From: Labia minor
Lineage: Eukaryota; Arthropoda; Insecta; Dermaptera; Spongiphoridae
DNA: 64,000 bases
NCBI GenBank assembly: GCA_963082975.1
Contig: OY720344.1
Location: 61,842,546-61,906,545, forward strand
Direction: 5' to 3'
Shown here: positions 1-8,873 of the stretch, in pieces
How the letters are laid out: each line of letters begins with the position of its first letter
Numbering within the stretch: position 1 is the first letter of the stretch
Notes under the pieces: generated by a model
Told to the model about the DNA's origin: nothing
Databases searched by the model: none
What the model saw: the letters and a program-made list of their open reading frames with translations, nothing else
Translations under genes and position numbers: made by a program

Positions 1-128
1 ACACAATGAACTTTAAATATTTATATATGTATATATTTTTACGATGATTTTTTTCCGAGGACCGCGGACCCCCAGTAAAGGCTTCGCGGACCCCCAGGGG
101 TCCGCGGACCACAGTTTAAGAACCACTG
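1..128 (-). mobile_element. Left (transposase-upstream) end of a hAT element, running off the window
   Basis: This is the same terminal block as the full-length hAT copies at 8040 and 20610, in reverse orientation. It has the GC-rich ggtccgcggaccc-type palindromes and ends at 128 with the inverted-repeat terminus (AAGAACCACTG). The next eight bases, CTCTACGG, have the central TA typical of this family's targets and are the likely target duplication, but the partner copy lies outside the window. The element would continue leftward beyond base 1, so whether it is full length cannot be judged. Confidence 0.85.
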
Positions 129-185
129 CTCTACGGTATTCGAAAGTTCTTGGCAGCAACATCCACATTTCTAGAAGTGTCCCTT
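129..185 (-). mobile_element. LINE 3'-end fragment interrupted by the hAT insertion
   Basis: The reverse complement reads GGGACACTTCTAGAAATGTGG followed by AAGAACTTTCGAATACCGTAGAG. This matches the last coding codons and 3' untranslated sequence of the LINE copies at 6404-6887 and 50588-51147. The hAT end at 1-128 sits at the 3' edge of this fragment, so the LINE was there first. Only the extreme 3' end is recognisable. Confidence 0.6.
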
Positions 186-461
186 CTTAATCCACACATA
201 ATAATATCTTACTTACTTGAAAATGAAAATCCAATTATGAGATCCAATTAAAATTATTTATTCATATAATCTTAAAAATTAAAAGATGTAATAATATTCG
301 CAATGTGAATGTTATCAGTGTTTTATAAATAATTTAAAAAGGCCAATATTAGAAAAATAAAATTAAAAATATAATTAAATATAAATATAAATATAACATA
401 AAAAATAAAAACATAAACATTCTTTGAATGACAACATGTAGAAATCAAATTTTAAATAAGT

Positions 462-550
462 TGACATGTGGCCAGGCGCAGAACCGACCGACAGTTTGAA
501 ATAAATTAATTACCATCTACAGAAACAATTACAAATAAATTAAATGTATC
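462..550 (+). repeat. Partial copy of the ACCGACCGACG repeat family (5' end)
   Basis: The stretch resembles the left end of the repeats at 41413 and 45906: TTGACATGTGGCCAGG, then gaaccgaccgacagtttgaa and a conserved cagaaacaatt block. The rest of the repeat is absent or too diverged to recognise. It is noncoding. Confidence 0.55.
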
Positions 551-614
551 TGTTAACGTTTAAGGGGTGTATGTTTTATGACTATTTTTTTTTTTTAATT
601 TATGTTCTTTTAAA

Positions 615-935
615 TTATTTGAATGGCGATTTGGTGAATCGGGTATTAATATTACAAACCAAACCCAATTGTAATAAATAATTAAAAAATTGTAAAATTT
701 TTAAAGTATATAATAATAAATTGTATAAATTAGTTAAAGGGTCGAGCGATAGCTCGCTCTCCCAGGTATATATTTTATATCAACAAGCCTACTTTTCTGT
801 TTGTATGTTATTATTTGAATCGTGATTCGGTGAATCAGGTATTAATATTACCAGCTAAACCCAATAATAATGAATCATTTTTTTTAACTTAATTACCGAG
901 CCGAGGCTCGGGGTCCCGGTACTATTATATTCATA
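615..935 (+). repeat. Two tandem related units ending in hairpins (Helitron-like 3' ends)
   Basis: Two diverged units share a block (tttgaatggcgatttggtga, then gggtattaatattac and aaacccaat), one starting near 620 and one near 808. Each is followed by a short hairpin, GAGCGA/TCGCTC near 744-759 and CCGAGCC/GGCTCGG near 897-912, then a CCAGGTA or CCCGGTACTA tail. A third, inverted relative lies at 58000-58145. A hairpin just inside the end suits a non-autonomous Helitron, but the exact CTRR terminus is not certain. Confidence 0.45.
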
Positions 936-2558
936 TACATTTCAAAATGTTTGTTTTGACATTATATAATAAATATATTTTAAAAATGAACAAGGTAGGC
1001 CGCGGGTGAGGGTACGGATCATAATTAATTATTTATTCTGGTTTTATCTGTAAAAAAAAATAAAAATTTTCAGGCAAATTACTTTTTTTATCAAAGGAAA
1101 CAAATAAAACAAGAGAATCAATCTAGAACAAGCTTTTTTTATAATAAATGTCAATTGAAATAAAAAAAATTGCGAGCTGGTGTGTGATTTTTTAAAAAAT
1201 AAAAATTCAACTTCAACTTCTATTTTTATTTATCAATACAATTGATGTTCAAAGAAGACAATATTTTGCGTAGGAATAATCAGATATTCAAAAACAATTT
1301 CATTGATCGTAGTCATTTGTTTATATACAAGATGCGAATTGGTGCGTCCTTTATTTTCGCATTTATTTAAAAATGTAGGTAATGTAATTTTAGAGAGTTA
1401 ATATTTATTAATGCTTTTTATTAACGTGATATTTCTGTATGTATGTAACGTTAATAATTTGTAATTAGATTCTAATTCTAGCGATTTCGCTCAAATTTGA
1501 AACGTATATTGAAAGTTGATGATAATTCAATAATCAAAAAGAAAAATTTTGAATCTTTCAAAAATGGATTTTTAAAATTTGTGAATAATTAACAAAAAAA
1601 TTTGTATTATATTTTATTTCTCTCTCTCTTTCTCATGTTCATATGCGCGGTATGCGCCCATGCTTTTTTGTTTGGCATATGTAAAGGATAATATTCAAGG
1701 TTTAATTAATATTTTATTTTCTATTTTTTAAAGCATTTTTTATTAAAAAGCGTGTATTTTAAAAAATGTTTTTATTAGTTTATTTTAATTTAGTTGTTTA
1801 ACACGTGACCTTGAAATTTTAAAAAATTAAATTTATTTTTAATTTCAATGTGAATTATTATGATATGATTATGATTACGATATACTTATCATATAAGTTT
1901 TTATTTTTTAAAATAAATAATATTACATTGGTTATTGATCAAAAAATAATTTACACAAAATTCTGATTCATATATATTTATATATACTTCAATAAAAAAG
2001 ATTTTTTTGTGATCTGTATACACGGATCAATCAAAGGGAGCGTATCGCTTGAATTTAACGAATCAATCTGTTATATGTGAAAGGGGTGGAGGAAGAGATT
2101 TCTGATTTGTTCTTGATTTCCAATATGTCAAATTTCTGATAAATTGTAAAATTACTACTACTATCTCTATCTATCTATTTATCGCTACTAAACTCGAAAT
2201 TTCTTACCCGTAATAATTCAGCCATCTATTTCATCTCATCCTCTCAATAATATAAATATTCGATAATAATCAATATTAATTTTTGAAAGTATGAGAGATT
2301 AAGGTTTTATTTTTTTTAAATTAATAAATAAAATAAAAAGAAAGAATAACTTAGTATTTCAGAGGGATGATGTTTTGTTAGAGTTTTGGACATGGAATGA
2401 GAAGTTTTAAATTTAATTGAGCAAATTTTAATCCATCAATATCATCCCCCCTCTCTCTGTCTCTGTAAATCCCACTCTCGGTTGTAATATAGATCATAAT
2501 TGGACGGGGGAGAATGTATGAGAGTGGGAGGAAAGGGGAGGGTTTGATTGGAAACTGT
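936..2558. other. AT-rich stretch, no gene recognised
   Basis: This is long AT-rich sequence with short TC repeats and no open frame resembling a known protein on either strand. An open frame on the minus strand at 2378-2617 has no recognisable motif and partly covers the junction with the truncated hAT copy. Confidence 0.6.
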
Positions 2559-3275
2559 CTAATGGAGGGCAACCAGTTTCCATTTACATTCAATATCAAA
2601 TTCATTTTCAAACTCATATCTAATGAAAGCTAACAAATTGGCATTATTAGTGACATCAGTACTTTCATCCAATTGTAATGAGTAATAGTGACTTTTGCGC
2701 ACTCTCGATATTAATTCTTCTTTTATATTACATGACATGTCTTCAATCCTATTCTTAACCGTATCATTTGATAATGAAATCAAATTTATATCGTTTGCTG
2801 CTTTAGTTCCTAACATTATATTTGTAATTACTTTTGTAGCAGGAAGAATTAATTGCTCTGCTATATTATGCGGCTTTCCTGCTTTAGCAATAAGTAGAGC
2901 TACTTCATATGATGCCATTACTGCTTTCTTACTCATACCACCAGATCCCGTCTTTACCATCAATTTCTGACTTGAATTAAGTTCTTCTTTTTTCATTTTA
3001 AAAAATTCGATAGACTTACTAACATGCTCGCTGTGCTTTGTTTGTAAATGACGTCTGAGATTAGCAGGTTTCATACTTTCATTGGATAAACTTTCCTGAC
3101 ATAGAACGCAGACTGGTCTTTCCACATCATTGTTGCAAATATAAGTAAATCCAAATGATAAATAATCATCCGAATATTTTCTAGTTTTGCGTTTCTTGGT
3201 AGAGTTTGCTGTTGATGCCTCATCATCTGATTCTTTCCGTTTCTGTGTTGAACCAGTTTGTAGCCAACGATCCAT
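2559..3275 (-). pseudogene. Truncated hAT (BED-finger) transposase
   Basis: The first about 222 residues are identical to the 619-residue transposase of the intact copies. They include the basic tract KKRKTRK, the BED-type zinc finger (C56, C59, H76, H81) and the first catalytic Asp in QLDESTD. After the residues FEN the frame continues 16 residues into unrelated flanking sequence and then stops. The second catalytic Asp, the conserved Trp, the catalytic Glu and the C-terminal dimerisation region are all absent, so it cannot be an active transposase. A stable N-terminal BED fragment could in principle still bind element ends, but that is speculation. Confidence 0.85.
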
Positions 3276-3510
3276 TTTATGGAGTAATTTATTAACATTG
3301 AACTACAATAATATAAATATAATATAAATATAATATAAATATAACGAATTATTATTTACTAGCTATGTTTTAATATGATTTTAAATGAATGTTTTAATAT
3401 CATTTTAAATGAATGTTTTAAATCATTTTAATAAATGTTTTAAATCATTTTAAATAAATGATTTAATATCATTTTAAATGAATATTAATTTATATAATAA
3501 ATATATTTCG

Positions 3511-3600
3511 TAATTTGATTCTAAAATATTATTAATTTCGTAATTTGATTCTAAAATATTATTAATTTCGTAATTTGATTCTAAAATATTATTAAAATAA
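3511..3600. repeat. 30-bp tandem repeat, three units, in hAT copy A leader
   Basis: Three head-to-tail units start TAATTTGATTCTAAAATATT; the third diverges at its end. The intact hAT copies have two units at the same place (for example near 8755-8815), so this is a copy-number difference between element copies. Confidence 0.8.
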
Positions 3601-3780
3601 ATATTTTTTATTCATAAAACTAACTTATACTTACTCTCAAAAACAGCCTTTCTGGGAAATTGCAAAATGTGTTTAGTGTTTTTATAAAATAATGATCATG
3701 CAAATTACACTAAAAATTAAAAAAAATTATTAGCTATAATAAACTATTATTAGCTATAATTTAATTATAATTAATTAAAT

Positions 3781-3890
3781 TAATAAAAATAATTTAAAGA
3801 TACAACTCGTTGAGAAATGAACTTATAATTAACATTAATAAAAATAATTTAAAGATACAACTCGTTGAGAAATGAACTTATAATTAACAT
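3781..3890. repeat. 55-bp tandem duplication in hAT copy A leader
   Basis: Two identical adjacent 55-bp units (3781-3835 and 3836-3890) contain TACAACTCGTTGAGAAATGA. The full-length hAT copies have a single unit, so the duplication is private to copy A. Confidence 0.85.
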
Positions 3891-4364
3891 TTGCTTTAAA
3901 ACTGTTTAAAACCCCAGAGTGGACGCTGACAATTTGGGTTTTTCCGGGTAAGACTGTCCCCTCCCCTGGTTTTCCCCAATAACAAAGTGAAAGAAAATTC
4001 CCTTATATGCCTCCCCTTCCGAGCCCCTAAGAGGGGTTATTTTAAAGGAACAATCGAAAAATGATTTTAAATGAATGAATGGATGAAAATTCAAATTTTA
4101 TATATAGTTTTTTATATATGTTTATTTATTCACAAAAAATTAATTGACATAATTATCAATTTAATAAAATAAAATAGTATTATTAATAGTATTAAATTAT
4201 AGCCGTAATTCTCTAGGAGGATATAGTTAAACAATGAACTTTAAATATTTATATATGTATATATTTTTACGATGATTTTTTTCCGAGGACCGCGGACCCC
4301 CAGTAAAGGCTTCGCGGACCCCCAGGGGTCCGCGCACCACAGTTTAAGAACCACTGGTTTAGAA

Positions 4365-5895
4365 AATAGAAAATTTGAAAAATATTTAAATTAAGGAACA
4401 AGCTACAATCACGTTTATTTACCAAAACAACTTTATGAAAATAAAATAATGAAAAAAATAAGCTCAAAACTTCGAAAAGAAAATCCCTATATAATTTAAA
4501 AAGATATCTATTAAAAGGGCCTTAGAGCTTCTGAAAAGGATATAATCAGAACAAATTCTCAGTAAGTATTCATGTCCTTTTCAGAAACACAACTGAATAA
4601 ATTGAGGATTTTTGAAGGAGGAAAGAAAGTGGAATACTTGCAATATATCCGAATATATCTATAATACCCTCTTAAAGTTAGCTGCCTTTTGGTGCTTTAA
4701 AAATGTTTATTTTATCAATTTTTAAGAGTATTATGTCTCTGTTCAGGAATATTAATAAAATGATCCGATTATTATAAGAATATACTAGTATTTTTATTTA
4801 TTAACCCCTTTTGTACCCACTCGATAGACCATTAATCAATCTATATATTCAAAAAAACAAAATAAAAACTAATTTTTAATATAAAATCTTTAATAAGTAT
4901 TAATGTAAAGATCAGCGCTGTTTATTGGATATCTCTCTAAACATGTACTACAACGAATATAAAAATATTAATATTAATTCAATTCATTAAAATATGAGTA
5001 ACAAACTTGATTTTCATTTCAATATTTTAACATTGCTTCAACATTCAAACTAATTACGTCCCATGATACACACAGAAGGATTAAAATCGACACCGCGATT
5101 TTGTAATAGAGATATAAATTTTTATTTTAAATAATTAAATAAATTAAAAAAAAATAATTGATTTATTCCAAAAGCTTTTAGATTATATTTATTCAATGTT
5201 TTAGAAGAAATAGAATATTTTTTTATAAACAAATGATAATAACGCAATGAATACCCACAACAAATACATTGGTGGACTCCTGTCTGAATATTCGTATATA
5301 TATATATATCCCTTTAATTTCAAAATCTTAAAAAGTGAATAAATTTTAAAGTCATTTATTTTTTTTTATATGATTTTTAAAAAGTTAATTATGAAAATTA
5401 ATATTAAGAGATTGATAATAATTTAATTGAGGATTTGATTTATCTAATAATTTTAATTTGATAATGAATGCAAATGGGAAATAATTAGCATTATCATTTC
5501 ATTTGAATGTGGGATTCTATTTTTTTATTATCTCTCTCTCTCTCGCTTCCTTAATAGAATCTTAAATTAATACGATTTTTTTTATTGAAAGAGGGGAATT
5601 GCCAATCGAAAGAAATCTCAACGCTTTTGGTGATAAATTCACTTAGAGGTGAATAAAACGAGTGAATCACGTAAAGAGGTCATTTGAAACTTGGAATGCC
5701 GATAAAAGTATATCAAACAGCCAAAAGGCCAGGTAAAATGGAGCATCCCTTTGCCTGATCCTTCGATCTATCTTATGATCTCGTTTATCTTTCTCCATTC
5801 ATGTAATTTCATCTTCCTTTTCCAATAAAATTTTCAAAAAATACAAATGTTTTTCCTTTATAAAACGAATTTGAAAATTAAATAAAATATACTAC
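4365..5895. other. AT-rich stretch downstream of the LamG-like exon
   Basis: No protein similarity was recognised on either strand. If the host gene model is right, this is intron 3' of the exon ending at 5896 on the minus strand. I looked for the next exon of the LamG-like domain here and did not find a convincing one. Confidence 0.5.
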
Positions 5896-6092
5896 CTGTG
5901 GATGAAGACGTAATGTTACGAGGAGGGTAAATTCCCGTGGGAATCCACCTGGAGTGAGTTCAGTTGTTGGAATCCAAAGATAAGAGTTTGGACGAAGTCG
6001 CCAGGCGCTGGGACGTTCAGGCACCCTCGCCCATTGGCCACGAGAGGGATGAAAATAACGACGATCCTCAATTCCAAGTGGATTAATTGCAC
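5896..6092 (-). CDS. Exon of a secreted protein: laminin-G/TSPN-like segment
   Basis: On the minus strand a 197-nt block is bounded by a good acceptor (tatattttag) at 6094-6093 and a donor (CACAG then gtagt) at 5895. It is open for 65 codons after two phase bases. The peptide contains WIPTTELTPGGFPREFTLLV, followed by TLRLHP. This resembles the first strands of thrombospondin-N/laminin-G-like domains, where a proline-glycine turn and FxLL precede a strand ending in R. It follows the TSP1 exon at 6170-6313 by a 77-bp intron in matching phase 1, and ends in phase 0. Codon use is much less AT-biased than the surroundings, supporting a real exon. The remainder of the domain is not found in the window. 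The family assignment is by eye. Confidence 0.7.
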
Positions 6093-6169
6093 CTAAAATA
6101 TAGCATATAATTTATTATCTATTTTATTGTATTTTGATATTATAATACTTAATTCATTTGATGATTTAC

Positions 6170-6313
6170 CTTGGCATGGGAATGAATTGCATCTCCTTTG
6201 TTCCTTGTTATAGCCCTTGCAAGAGCGGCCACTATGACAGAGTCGATGACGCTCTTGAACGCCTGCACCACAGGTTACTGAACAGGCAGCCCAATCCGAC
6301 CAGGAATCCCAAC
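6170..6313 (-). CDS. Exon encoding a thrombospondin type-1 repeat
   Basis: A 144-nt minus-strand block lies between an acceptor (ttttag at 6314-6315) and a donor (CCAAG then gtaaat at 6169). It is in phase 1 at both ends, so it is a symmetric exon. It encodes a complete TSP type-1 repeat: the tryptophan ladder WDSWSDW, then CSVTCGAGVQERHR with the layered arginines, and six cysteines ending RRCNSFPC. Such repeats occur in secreted or extracellular-matrix proteins and bind glycosaminoglycans or other matrix partners. It joins the LamG-like exon at 5896-6092 across a 77-bp intron. The phase also fits the signal-peptide exon at 15818-15932. The combination of one TSP1 repeat followed by a TSPN-like domain is not one I can name to a specific gene. 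Confidence 0.88.
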
Positions 6314-6403
6314 CTAAAAATACAAGAAATATGAAGAATTTGAATATGTAGAAAAATTGAATGTAATCACGAAGGATAATAATATTTGAGAAGATTTAAT
6401 CGA

Positions 6404-6890
6404 GTTTGAAATCGGGAAACGCCTGTTATCATGCAGTAAAGAGACTTATCTCATCAAAATTATTATCAAAAGGAATCAAAATTAAAATATATAAACCAAT
6501 TATTTTGCCTGTTGTATTATATGGGTGGAACGCATGGTCTATGACCCTGGGAGATGAGAGTAGATTCAGAGTATTCTTTCCAGCATTTATTGGCCAAAAA
6601 TAGATGAGGTCACCGGGGAATGACGGAGACTGCATAACGAGGAATATGCATCTTCAGAAATAGTTAAAAAGCTGCGATAGGCAGGGGACGTGGCTAGAAT
6701 GGGAGAGGAAAAATATTGGAAAACGGTGCGGAGACCGATTGGAAAACTTCCGCTTGGAAGACCAAGGACGCGTAGGAAGGGACGTAAGAGAGATGGGACA
6801 AGGGCTCAGGATAGGGACACTTGGAGAAATGTGGTTGCTAAGGCCAAGAACTTTCGAGTTCCTTAGAGTCACAGAGATAGATAGATAAAA
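6404..6890 (+). mobile_element. LINE 3'-end fragment, degenerate, inside the host intron
   Basis: The plus strand encodes pieces of the C-terminal region of a non-LTR retrotransposon reverse transcriptase: SGNACYHAVKRL, then LPVVLYGWNAWSM, then further frame-shifted segments equivalent to the open copy at 50610-51137. It ends in the same 3' untranslated sequence (TTCGAGTTCCTTAGAGTCAC) and a GATA-type tail near 6880. A 5'-truncated insertion with a simple-repeat tail is normal for LINEs. It runs antisense to the proposed host gene. Stops and frameshifts mean it makes no protein. Confidence 0.8.
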
Positions 6891-7011
6891 CAATTATAAT
6901 ATATATAATTAATTTACTGATTAAATTCAAATATATTTTAAATAAGAACACAAAAAGAAATAATGTAATATACTGATTAAAACAAAATGGATGAAAACCT
7001 TTACTACTCTT

Positions 7012-7098
7012 AACCAAATACTATGTACCACTCGGGGGTACAGGGGGCGGAGCCCCCGTCTAGGTGTGGAGAGCACCGAAGGCGCTCGGAGCAGCTAG
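7012..7098 (+). mobile_element. Helitron-like 3' terminus
   Basis: The block has a GGGGGC/GCCCCC palindrome, then a near-perfect hairpin (GAGCACC/GGCGCTC, about 7071-7087), and ends in CTAG followed by T. Hairpin plus CTRR is the classical Helitron 3' end. Nearly the same block occurs at 29152-29218, with a perfect hairpin, and inverted at 59400-59540. About 130 bp upstream of it is shared with the 59.4-kb copy. No Rep/helicase coding is present, so it is a non-autonomous or truncated copy. Confidence 0.65.
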
Positions 7099-7147
7099 TA
7101 TATTTTTATATATATATAGAGAGATAGATAGATAGATAGATATAAAT

Positions 7148-7260
7148 GACCCTTTAGTGGTTTAGTGGTAAGCATGACAATCTACCACACTGAAAGCTCA
7201 AGTTCAGGCCTAGGAAAATTCTGCGTGATCCTCTGGGTCTATCCGTAAATAATAATAATA
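7148..7260 (+). mobile_element. tRNA-derived SINE with (TAA)n tail
   Basis: The head resembles a tRNA: TTTAGTGGTTTAGTGGTAAG looks like an acceptor stem and D-arm with an internal A box, and AAGTTCAGGCC about 30 bp later resembles a degenerate B box. A short unrelated body follows, ending in taaataataataata. RNA polymerase III internal promoters and a simple-repeat tail are the signature of tRNA-derived SINEs. It directly abuts a GATA microsatellite. No other copy is evident in the window. Confidence 0.5.
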
Positions 7261-7262
7261 GA

Positions 7263-7940
7263 TATAAATATGAGTATTAAAAAACTATCTAGGCAAAAGA
7301 GTGGGATTACGTGAAATAGAAAAATGCAAGATGAAATATCTTGTTCTTAAAACGACATAATACTATCGCATAAAAGGTATACAAGATCAGAGTTTGCCAT
7401 AGGTACGACTCTGATGTTAAAGAGTCAGATATAAAAAGAAATGGAATAAAATTTGATTACATTCAAGATAATGGACGTAATCAAATAAAGAAATAAGAAA
7501 TAATGAAATTTTTGACAACTAATTAAACAATGTTGATAAGTATGATTCAGTATCATATCTGAAACTAATTTACCACTGTCTTTATGATGTTAAAAGTTGT
7601 TTTTCAAGGGGCATAGCAAATAACAGCACTTAACAGCGAATTATAACAATTTCAATATTGAAATCTTTTCTCATATTATCACTTTCTCATCTACATATTT
7701 GTATATCAGAGGTTTAAGTTGTAAAGTCTAGAATTATAATAGATGTAAGGTCAGTTAATTTACTAAAAAGGACTCAACTTCTTTTTTTAAATATTCCGGG
7801 GGGCTGTTACAAAAACTATGCTCGCTATGTGGATCGCCAACCTCCGAACCGAGAAGGCTTAAGAAGAAGTAAATTAGAAACATTGAAATTATGTTCTATT
7901 TATTTAATTCAAAATAGAATAGTAATATACAAGTAATTTT
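7263..7940. other. AT-rich intronic stretch, nothing recognised
   Basis: No coding similarity, repeat end or RNA gene was recognised. A short GC-richer patch near 7795-7865 is unexplained. By the host gene model this is intron. Confidence 0.5.
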
Positions 7941-7944
7941 CTCT

Positions 7945-8031
7945 AAATGCACCTGTGGCCATCACCGCGCCCCTGTATCTGCAGCGGCAGCACCCACGAC
8001 GGGGCGGTAGTGCTGACTTTGGGAATCATTG
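7945..8031 (-). mobile_element. End of an older, different hAT-type element
   Basis: Read on the minus strand the block begins CAATGATTCCCAAAGTCAGC and continues with a GC-rich ctaccgccccgtcgtgggtg segment and ggccacaggtgca. This is the style of terminal sequence seen in other hAT families and differs from the 3242-bp family. It ends immediately next to the target duplication of the hAT copy at 8040. The partner end was not found. The assignment is from sequence style only. Confidence 0.4.
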
Positions 8032-8873
8032 TGTTAGACCAGTGGTTCTTAAACTGTGGTCCGCGGACCCCTGGGGGTCCGCGAAGCCTTTACTGGGGGT
8101 CCGCGGTCCTCGGAAAAAAATCATCGTAAAAATATATACATATATAAATATTTAAAGTTCATTGTGTAACTATATCCTCCTAGAGAATTACGGCTATAAT
8201 TTAATACTATTAATAATACTATTTTATTTTATTAAATTGATAATTATGTCAATTAATTTTTTGTGAATAAATAAACATATATAAAAAACTATATATAAAA
8301 TTTGAATTTTCATCCATTCATTCATTTAAAATCATTTTTCGATTGTTCCTTTAAAATAACCCCTCTTAGGGGCTCGGAAGGGGAGGCATATAAGGGAATT
8401 TTCTTTCACTTTGTTATTGGGGAAAACCAGGGGAGGGGACAGTCTTACCCGGAAAAACCCAAATTGTCAGCGTCCACTCTGGGGTTTTAAACAGTTTTAA
8501 AGCAAATGTTAATTATAAGTTCATTTCTCAACGAGTTGTATCTTTAAATTATTTTTATTAATTTAATTAATTATAATTAAATTATAGCTAATAATAGTTT
8601 ATTATAGCTAATAATTTTTTTTAATTTTTAGTGTAATTTGCATGATCATTATTTTATAAAAACACTAAACACATTTTGCAATTTCCCAGAAAGGCTGTTT
8701 TTGAGAGTAAGTATAAGTTAGTTTTATGAATAAAAAATATTTATTTTAATAATATTTTAGAATCAAATTACGAAATTAATAATATTTTAGAATCAAATTA
8801 CGAAATATATTTATTATATAAATTAATATTCATTTAAAATGATATTAAATCATTTATTTAAAATGATTTAAAA

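Larger units (their letters stand above)
2604..4356 (-). mobile_element. Truncated hAT copy A (transposase 5' half only)
   Basis: The copy runs leftward from the terminal repeat at 4356 (CAGTGGTTCTTAAACT in reverse) through the leader and into the transposase gene. It stops near 2604, within codon 222-223 of the frame, so the 3' half and right terminus are missing. Compared with the full copies it carries one extra 30-bp unit in a leader tandem array (3511-3600) and a 55-bp tandem duplication (3781-3835 and 3836-3890). These account for its extra length over the equivalent part of the intact copies. The bases GTTTAGAA just outside the terminus fit a TA-centred target site. Confidence 0.9.

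Noticed and set aside
2378..2617. 79-codon minus-strand frame next to the truncated hAT copy
   Set aside because: It spans the junction between the hAT remnant and flanking sequence, with no known motif.
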